Assembly (NCBI GenBank): GCA_002348905.1
Contig: DEBW01000148.1
Span: forward strand, 12,561 to 23,042
Length of the DNA stretch: 10,482 bases
Origin: Ruminococcus flavefaciens
Lineage (GTDB): Bacteria > Bacillota > Clostridia > Oscillospirales > Ruminococcaceae
Reading direction: 5' to 3'
Made by a program: the position numbers and the translations under genes. A model generated the notes under the pieces. The model ran no database searches. It worked only from the letters and a program-made list of their open reading frames with translations, and had not been told where the DNA came from. The first letter of the stretch is position 1; each line of letters opens with the position of its first letter. Below are positions 6,134 to 10,482 of the stretch, piece after piece.

Positions 6134-7279
6134 TTACTTCATGCCGTATTTTTTAAGAAGAGTATCTATCTTTGTGTGCGGATCAATGATCTTGCTGATA
6201 GAAACATCGTGGTTGATAGCTTCGATAAAGTAAGCGATATATTTAGAAACGTCAACCTCGTGGAACCAAGGTCTGCTGAGAAGTTCAGGTGATCTGTATG
6301 TAAGGTTAGTACCGAATACACCGTCAATAATGCCGTCAGCATAAGCCTTGTCGAACTTTTCAAGACCATTGGTGAATATGGTATATGTTGCATAAGTGAA
6401 AATTCTGCCTGCATTCTTCTTCTTGAGATTATAAGCAAGGTCGAGCATGGACTCACCGGAAGAAATGATATCGTCAGCAACGAAGATATCCTTTCCTTCA
6501 ACAGGATTTCCGAGGTATTCATGAGCAACGATAGGATTACGACCGTTGATTATCTGAGAATAATCACGTCTCTTGTAGAACATACCCATGTCAACGCCGA
6601 GAACAGAAGCATAGTACATATTTCTGTTAAGAGCGCCTTCATCAGGAGAAACGATCATGAACTTGTCCTTTGTGAGCTGTATATCCTTGATCTGCTTGAG
6701 AAGAGCCTTGAGCACCTGATAAGTTGGCATAACGTTATCAAAGCCCATGAGAGGTATAGCGTTCTGAACACGAGGATCGTGAGCATCAAAAGTAACTATG
6801 TTTGATACACCCATAGCCTCAAGCTCCTGAAGAGCGCAAGCACAGTCAAGAGATTCACGGTAGTTTCTTCTGTGCTGTCTTCCGCCGTAGAGAGTAGGCA
6901 TGATAACAGTTATTCTGTGTGCCTTACCGCTTGCTGCCTGGATTATACGCTTGAGATCCTGGAAATGGTCATCAGGAGACATAGCATTCTGCATACCAAA
7001 ATAGTCATACTTTATGCTGTAATTGCCTACATCAATAATGATGAAGAGGTCGATACCACGTACAGTTGACTTTATAAGTCCCTTACCGTCACCGGAGGAG
7101 AAACGAGGACACTCACACTCGATAAGGAAGCTGTCAGTCTCATAGCCGGCAAGCTTAGACCATTCTGTGAGGTAGTTGTCGATCTTGTTACCAAGTTCGG
7201 TAACGCTGTTCATTGCAATGATTCCGATAGGTGCAGCACTGGACTCTGTGCTGAATAAATTTTCACTTGAAGCAGTCAT
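6134..7279 (-). CDS. prs: Divergent ribose-phosphate pyrophosphokinase (PRPP synthetase)
   Basis: Predicted to make PRPP from ribose 5-phosphate and ATP, feeding nucleotide, His and Trp synthesis. At 381 residues it is about 60 longer than the usual 310-320 residue Prs, with a longer N-terminus, an insert after STVRGIDLFIII (71-82) and a C-terminal extension. Recognisable Prs blocks: YGGRQHRRNYRES (131-143), FDAHDPRVQNAI (164-175), SPDEGALNR (211-219), the KRR loop (236-238), and the PRPP loop VADDIISSGESM (267-278). The last replaces the usual DDxxxTxGT with DD-I-I-S-S-G-E-S, and FSDGE of the ATP loop reads FSSGD. ATG at 7277-7279 has AAAGGA seven bases upstream. It follows the pyrophosphatase by 32 bases in the same operon. 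Active-site pieces are largely kept, so an active enzyme is likely but not certain. Confidence 0.85.
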   Translation of the reverse strand: MTASSENLFSTESSAAPIGIIAMNSVTELGNKIDNYLTEWSKLAGYETDSFLIECECPRFSSGDGKGLIKSTVRGIDLFIIIDVGNYSIKYDYFGMQNAMSPDDHFQDLKRIIQAASGKAHRITVIMPTLYGGRQHRRNYRESLDCACALQELEAMGVSNIVTFDAHDPRVQNAIPLMGFDNVMPTYQVLKALLKQIKDIQLTKDKFMIVSPDEGALNRNMYYASVLGVDMGMFYKRRDYSQIINGRNPIVAHEYLGNPVEGKDIFVADDIISSGESMLDLAYNLKKKNAGRIFTYATYTIFTNGLEKFDKAYADGIIDGVFGTNLTYRSPELLSRPWFHEVDVSKYIAYFIEAINHDVSISKIIDPHTKIDTLLKKYGMK

Positions 7280-7311
7280 AAAAAATTCCTTTCCTGATAG
7301 AACAGTTATTT

Positions 7312-7845
7312 TTACTTACAGAAGTTCTGGATGTAGTTCTCGATATCGCCGGAAATTATCTCCTTGGCAACATCAGCGTGATCCACCTCATTAACGACAG
7401 TAGTCTTGTTTTCAAGTTCCTTATATACTGTAAAGAAGTGAGTCATCTCATCAAAGATATGCTTTGGAAGCTGTTCGATATCCATATACATATTATAGTT
7501 AGGATCATCGAATGGTACAGCTATTATCTTGTCATCACGGTGACCATTATCGAGCATACGGATAACGCCGATAGGGTAGCACTTAACAAGAGTAAGCGGT
7601 ACTAAAGTCTCGGAGCAGAGCACCAGTACGTCCAGCGGGTCGTTATCATCGGAGTAGGTACGGGGGATAAGTCCGTAATTTGCAGGATAATGAGTAGAAG
7701 TATGAAGAATACGATCCATTTTGATAAAACCTGTATCCTTGTCAAGCTCATACTTTATCTTGCTGCCTTTACCGATCTCGATAACTGCGTAGAAGCTGTC
7801 CGGGGTGATCTTCTTTGGGTTTATATCGTGCCAGATATTTATCAT
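7312..7845 (-). CDS. ppa: Family I soluble inorganic pyrophosphatase
   Basis: Cytoplasmic enzyme that hydrolyses PPi to two phosphates and so pulls forward biosynthetic reactions that release PPi. The 177 residues match the family length. Catalytic residues line up with E. coli PPase at a nearly constant +2 offset: E23, K31, E33, R45, Y57, the DNDPLD motif with D67, D69 and D72, then D99, D104 and K106, and Y141-K142. The ATG at 7843-7845 follows GGAGGG at 6 bases. It is the first gene of an operon with the PRPP synthetase; pairing is metabolically sensible because PRPP-dependent transferases release PPi. Its promoter, one of the best in the window, lies at 7889-7916. Confidence 0.96.
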   Translation of the reverse strand: MINIWHDINPKKITPDSFYAVIEIGKGSKIKYELDKDTGFIKMDRILHTSTHYPANYGLIPRTYSDDNDPLDVLVLCSETLVPLTLVKCYPIGVIRMLDNGHRDDKIIAVPFDDPNYNMYMDIEQLPKHIFDEMTHFFTVYKELENKTTVVNEVDHADVAKEIISGDIENYIQNFCK

Positions 7846-7888
7846 TTGAATCCCTCCGCAGTAAGAATATTCGAGTTCTGCTACTTTA

Positions 7889-7916
7889 AGTATACCATTT
7901 TTTTAGAATTTGTCAA
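7889..7916 (-). promoter_or_regulatory. Strong promoter of the ppa-prs operon
   Basis: Minus strand: consensus -35 TTGACA (7911-7916), 16 bp spacer, -10 TATACT (7889-7894) preceded by TGG, an extended -10. Predicted start near 7882, leader about 37 bases. Confidence 0.78.
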
Positions 7917-7922
7917 TGTTAG

Positions 7923-7936
7923 ACAGTGTTTACTGT
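7923..7936. repeat. Inverted repeat ACAGT-N4-ACTGT upstream of the ppa -35
   Basis: ACAGT (7923-7927) and ACTGT (7932-7936) are separated by GTTT; TTA/TAA flanks nearly extend the symmetry, with one extra base on the left. It ends 6 bases upstream of the ppa -35 element, where an activator or repressor could bind. No known operator recognised. Confidence 0.4.
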
Positions 7937-7956
7937 TAATTTTCATCGACATGACG

Positions 7957-7984
7957 AATTTTTATAGTTTTGACTATAAAAATT
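7957..7984. repeat. Perfect 12+4+12 AT-rich inverted repeat
   Basis: AATTTTTATAGT (7957-7968) and ACTATAAAAATT (7973-7984) are exact reverse complements around TTTG. It lies between the two divergent promoters, in neither predicted transcript, so a DNA-level role (operator or insulator) is more likely than an RNA hairpin. Family unknown. Confidence 0.6.
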
Positions 7985-8079
7985 TTAGCCTTATACCATA
8001 GATATAAAAAAAGCATATAATAACGATGAATTTTTTAAAAACATATATGGACAAAATGTAAATATAACTAATCAATATA

Positions 8080-8091
8080 TTTTTGCAAAAA
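8080..8091. repeat. Palindrome TTTTTGCAAAAA upstream of the GGDEF gene -35
   Basis: A 12 bp perfect palindrome that ends 3 bases before the -35 hexamer at 8095-8100. In such AT-rich DNA this could occur by chance; position makes it worth recording. Confidence 0.3.
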
Positions 8092-8094
8092 CTA

Positions 8095-8123
8095 TTGATT
8101 TTTATTGGATTTTATTGTACAAT
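8095..8123 (+). promoter_or_regulatory. Putative promoter of the sensor/GGDEF gene, with palindrome over the -10
   Basis: -35 TTGATT (8095-8100), 17 bp spacer, -10 TACAAT (8118-8123). The -10 lies inside the perfect 12 bp palindrome TATTGTACAATA (8113-8124), a plausible repressor site. Transcription would start near 8130, giving a leader of roughly 130 bases. Confidence 0.55.
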
Positions 8124-8241
8124 ATATATATGTGATTTAGTAAAGACCATCTTCGCATTTCTTGATCGTATCATTGTTCTCAGAATTCGTCATAGTATTA
8201 ATTTTACCCAGTTTTTCCAGTGGTGAAGAAAGGTCATATTA

Positions 8242-8274
8242 ATGAAAGGAGTGTGGATCTTACTTGAATACTAA
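8242..8274 (+). other. Possible 10-codon leader reading frame overlapping the GGDEF gene start
   Basis: ATG at 8242 opens a frame reading MKGVWILLEY and stopping at TAA 8272-8274, 11 bases past the TTG start of the GGDEF gene in another frame. AAAGG (8229-8233) lies 8 bases upstream, a normal distance. Overlap could permit coupled re-initiation at the TTG. It may equally be chance. Confidence 0.25.
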
Positions 8275-10189
8275 AAAGATCGCTGTTATCGTTGCAGGTA
8301 TCGATCAGAGTTATCAAAGCAATATCCTAAAAGGAATCAAGAGTGCTTCCAAAAACTGCTGTCTTGATTTTGCCGTATTCGCTTCTTTCAGTGGAACAAT
8401 GGGAAACGCCAGCCACGATACAGGCGAATACAACATCTTCCAGCTTCCTGATTTTTCCTGTTTTGACGGTGCTATTCTTTTGACTAATACTATTGACGAT
8501 AAATCCGTTGTAAACGATATACGCAATAAAGTAAGAGCTGCTGGCATACCTGCTGTAAGTATAGACGATGACGTACATGATATGTACCATATCGGCATAG
8601 ATAACAGAACAGCTATGCGTGAGATAACCGAACATTTTGTTAAGGTACACGGTTTTACAAAGTTCAATTATATATCAGGTCCTAAGGAAAACCCTGAAAG
8701 TTCTGACCGCCTTAATGCATTTCTTGAAGTGCTGAACGAAAACAATATCCCCGTCAGCGAAAACGAGATATACTACGGAGATTTTCGTGCGCCTGCCGGA
8801 AAAGCTGCCGTTGACTACTTTCTCAAGCACAATGCAAAAATGCCGGAGGTAATTATCTGTGCAAACGATGTAATGGCGGCATCTGCTGTCAACCATCTCA
8901 TTGAAGCAGGGTATAAAATACCGCAGGATATCGCAGTATCAGGATTTGACAATACTTATAATAACCATAATCTTCAGATAGAGCTTACTTCTGTAGAACG
9001 TCCGCTTGAAGAATCCGGCGCACTTGCCTGCCAGATGCTTCGTGACCACTTTGACGGAAAAGAGCAGGAGAGAAGTATTATACTCAATATGTCCACCCGC
9101 TTTACAGAAAGCTGTGGCTGTCACGACAGCGCTGTAAGTGATATTTCTGAGTATAAGAAGCTGAATATCGACAATTATACCAAACTTGAACTTATTAACA
9201 GCTATCTGACACTTTTCAATAAGCTTTCATGTGATTTGCAGGGTTGTGAGAATTTCGATGAATATATAAAAGTTCTGAAAAATTTTATAAAAGAAGTTGA
9301 CCCTCACGAATTTTACTTCTGTCTTTGTGAAAACTGGGACTTTGAACAAATAGACGAACGCTATGCAACGCAAAAGCATGAAACGCCTACAAAGTTTACC
9401 AAAGAAATGTTTGTGCCGATAGCTTATTGTCACGGTCAGTTTCATGACGAATGCAACATTATTTCGTCCCGTGAGCTGATACCTAACCTCAATAATGATG
9501 GTATATACGGCAAATTCTACTATATGATACCGCTTCATTTCGGCGAAAGATGCCTCGGATATATGGTAATGCGCACATCAAAAGTATCGCTCCATAACTC
9601 AACTTTCCAGTCATGGTGTATAACTATAAGCAATTCACTCGAAAATATGCGTAAACTCAGCAGTCTTGAATATGCTTTACAGCGTCTCGGAAGGCTTTAT
9701 GCTCAGGATACATTTACCGGTATATTCAACCGCAACGGCTTCGTCCAGGCGTCAAAGGATATCTACAATAAATGTATACGTGAAAAGCGCAGTATCATGC
9801 TAATGTTCATAGACCTTGACGGTTTAAAGACGATAAATGATACTTTCGGTCACGATATCGGAGATGTGGCTATACGTTCAATTGCAAGCGTACTCAGAGA
9901 TACCTGCAAAAACGGAGAGATATTCTGCCGATTCGGCGGAGACGAGTTTATAGTATTTGCCGCTGATTCTGACGAAGAGAAAGCAATGCTACTTACTGAG
10001 CGGATAAAGAACAATATCAGCATAGTAAACGAAAAAATGAACAATCCATTTATACTCAGTGCAAGCACTGGATATATCATCGCCGAACCTCATGAAGGTG
10101 AGGACTTGTTCCGCTTTGTAACAGAAGCAGATAAGAAGATGTATATCCAGAAGCGAAAAAAAAAGCTCTCTAATTATTTAAAAAAATAA
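8264..10189 (+). CDS. LacI-type ligand-binding domain / GAF-like region / GGDEF diguanylate cyclase fusion
   Basis: Predicted cytoplasmic diguanylate cyclase (641 residues) making c-di-GMP from GTP under control of a small ligand. Residues 5-285 are a LacI/GalR effector domain (Peripla_BP_3 type): IAVIVAGIDQSYQSNILKGI, then IICANDVMAASAVNHLIEAG, IPQDIAVSGFDNT (219-231), and a typical TESCGC end (281-286). No helix-turn-helix and no signal peptide or membrane segment precede it, so it is neither a repressor nor a secreted binding protein. Residues about 300-465 look GAF-like (YYMIPLHFGERCLGYMVM), followed by a helix linker (about 455-480). The GGDEF domain (about 480-630) is intact: FIDLDGLKTIND (D517), and RFGGDEF (556-562). 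The inhibitory RxxD site is KNGE (549-552), so feedback control is probably lost. Start is TTG 8264: AAGGAG sits 12 bases upstream, and no in-frame alternative exists nearby. Confidence 0.88.
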   Translation: MNTKKIAVIVAGIDQSYQSNILKGIKSASKNCCLDFAVFASFSGTMGNASHDTGEYNIFQLPDFSCFDGAILLTNTIDDKSVVNDIRNKVRAAGIPAVSIDDDVHDMYHIGIDNRTAMREITEHFVKVHGFTKFNYISGPKENPESSDRLNAFLEVLNENNIPVSENEIYYGDFRAPAGKAAVDYFLKHNAKMPEVIICANDVMAASAVNHLIEAGYKIPQDIAVSGFDNTYNNHNLQIELTSVERPLEESGALACQMLRDHFDGKEQERSIILNMSTRFTESCGCHDSAVSDISEYKKLNIDNYTKLELINSYLTLFNKLSCDLQGCENFDEYIKVLKNFIKEVDPHEFYFCLCENWDFEQIDERYATQKHETPTKFTKEMFVPIAYCHGQFHDECNIISSRELIPNLNNDGIYGKFYYMIPLHFGERCLGYMVMRTSKVSLHNSTFQSWCITISNSLENMRKLSSLEYALQRLGRLYAQDTFTGIFNRNGFVQASKDIYNKCIREKRSIMLMFIDLDGLKTINDTFGHDIGDVAIRSIASVLRDTCKNGEIFCRFGGDEFIVFAADSDEEKAMLLTERIKNNISIVNEKMNNPFILSASTGYIIAEPHEGEDLFRFVTEADKKMYIQKRKKKLSNYLKK

Positions 10190-10229
10190 ATTTTAAGTGT
10201 AGCATTATCTTTTAATAAAATAGCAAAAA

Positions 10230-10257
10230 CCCGAAAGCATACAATTTTGCTTTCGGG
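10230..10257. terminator. Bidirectional terminator between the GGDEF gene and dCMP deaminase gene
   Basis: Perfect 10 bp stem CCCGAAAGCA (10230-10239) / TGCTTTCGGG (10248-10257) with an 8-base loop. Plus strand continues CTTTTTTATTATT; minus strand continues TTTTTGCTATTTTATT. It works well in both directions, as expected between convergent genes. Confidence 0.92.
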
Positions 10258-10302
10258 CTTTTTTATTATTAAAATTGTTCTATCCCAACGTATACACATC
10301 GG

Positions 10303-10482
10303 TCAAACATCTAAAACTATCTTTTTACCGGTAGGTGTGTACTGAACTGTTGAAACTCCGCACTTTTTGAAGAGAAAAGCAGATGCAGACACGCTGTCTG
10401 TTCCCTGATACTTATTGCTGTAATATACTACACGCTTTATACCTGACTGGATTATTGCCTTTGCACATTCGTTACATGGGAA
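10303..10482 (-). CDS. Deoxycytidylate (dCMP) deaminase, C-terminal part (5' end beyond window)
   Basis: Zinc enzyme converting dCMP to dUMP for dTMP synthesis. Only the last 59 codons and TGA (10303-10305) are present. The visible part opens with FPCNECAKAIIQSGIKRVVYY, whose PCNEC carries the two zinc-binding cysteines of the CMP/dCMP deaminase fold, followed by a family-typical tail ending KKIVLDV. The upstream HAE motif and the start codon lie past 10482. A ComEB-type or related nucleotide deaminase is the most likely identity; riboflavin-type or tRNA deaminases are less likely given the IQSGIKRVVYY context and the short tail. It converges on the GGDEF gene and shares its terminator. Confidence 0.85.
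   Translation of the reverse strand, partial: FPCNECAKAIIQSGIKRVVYYSNKYQGTDSVSASAFLFKKCGVSTVQYTPTGKKIVLDV

Larger units (their letters stand above)
7846..8263. other. 418 bp divergent intergenic region
   Basis: Very AT-rich, no credible gene on either strand apart from a 10-codon leader frame at 8242-8274. In order it holds the ppa leader and promoter (minus), an inverted repeat at 7923-7936, a perfect 28 bp inverted repeat at 7957-7984, a stretch from 7985 to 8079 in which I see nothing specific, a palindrome at 8080-8091, the promoter of the GGDEF gene (plus) with a palindrome over its -10, and a leader of about 130 bases. I looked for c-di-GMP riboswitch motifs in this leader and found none. 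Confidence 0.7.

Noticed and set aside
8130..8263. c-di-GMP riboswitch in the leader of the GGDEF gene
   Set aside because: None of the conserved GEMM core motifs could be found, and no strong consecutive stems or expression-platform terminator.
8100..8263. Degraded helix-turn-helix upstream of the LacI-like domain
   Set aside because: The frame of the gene is closed by a TGA at 8243-8245 and no HTH-like residues appear in any frame; the HTH is absent, not broken.
1..10482. CRISPR array, insertion sequence, prophage, toxin-antitoxin or defence island
   Set aside because: No regular direct repeats, no transposase or integrase, and all sizeable genes are accounted for by known families.

Overview
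The window reads as a stretch of chromosome from an anaerobic Firmicute, most likely Ruminococcus or a close Oscillospiraceae relative. The evidence is an AT-rich base composition, strong AGGAG-type ribosome binding sites, sigma-A-like promoters with 16-17 bp spacers, and the mix of families (LTA-synthase-like sulfatase, a divergent PRPP synthetase next to a family I pyrophosphatase, a LacI-type sensor fused to GGDEF). The genus is inference. I see no insertion sequence, phage gene, CRISPR array, tRNA or rRNA, and no recognisable defence system. Most genes are housekeeping; the least ordinary parts are the sensor/GGDEF fusion and its palindrome-rich upstream region.

Layout. 1-597 (-): N-terminal part of an HtrA/DegP-type serine protease, cut by the window edge. 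754-3044 (-): a two-gene, translationally coupled unit of an LTA-synthase-family membrane sulfatase (first gene) and a FlK-like hotdog thioesterase, closed by a hairpin terminator at 723-749. 3306-4611 (-): a two-gene unit of an SDR reductase (FabG-like, with features of the YmfI EF-P reductase group) and an HD-domain 5'-deoxynucleotidase-like protein. 4742-5491 (+): exonuclease III, divergent from the SDR and sharing a 130 bp promoter region with it. A convergent hairpin at 5496-5523 separates it from 5534-6031 (-), a TspO/MBR protein. 6134-7845 (-): inorganic pyrophosphatase then a PRPP-synthetase-like protein, ended by a strong terminator at 6103-6128. 7846-8263: a 418 bp divergent intergenic region with two promoters and four inverted repeats. 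8264-10189 (+): a LacI-type ligand-binding domain without a helix-turn-helix, a GAF-like middle region and an intact GGDEF domain. 10230-10257: bidirectional terminator. 10303-10482 (-): C-terminal end of a dCMP deaminase, cut by the window edge.

How the genes fit together. Pyrophosphatase and PRPP synthetase make a sensible pair, because PRPP-consuming transferases release the PPi that the pyrophosphatase removes. The HD nucleotidase and the dCMP deaminase also belong to nucleotide metabolism, but they sit in separate units. HtrA and the LtaS-like enzyme both act at the cell envelope and are neighbours with separate promoters. The GGDEF protein has no membrane segment, so it would couple a cytoplasmic small ligand, probably a sugar or sugar-like molecule, to c-di-GMP synthesis. 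Its target is not in the window.
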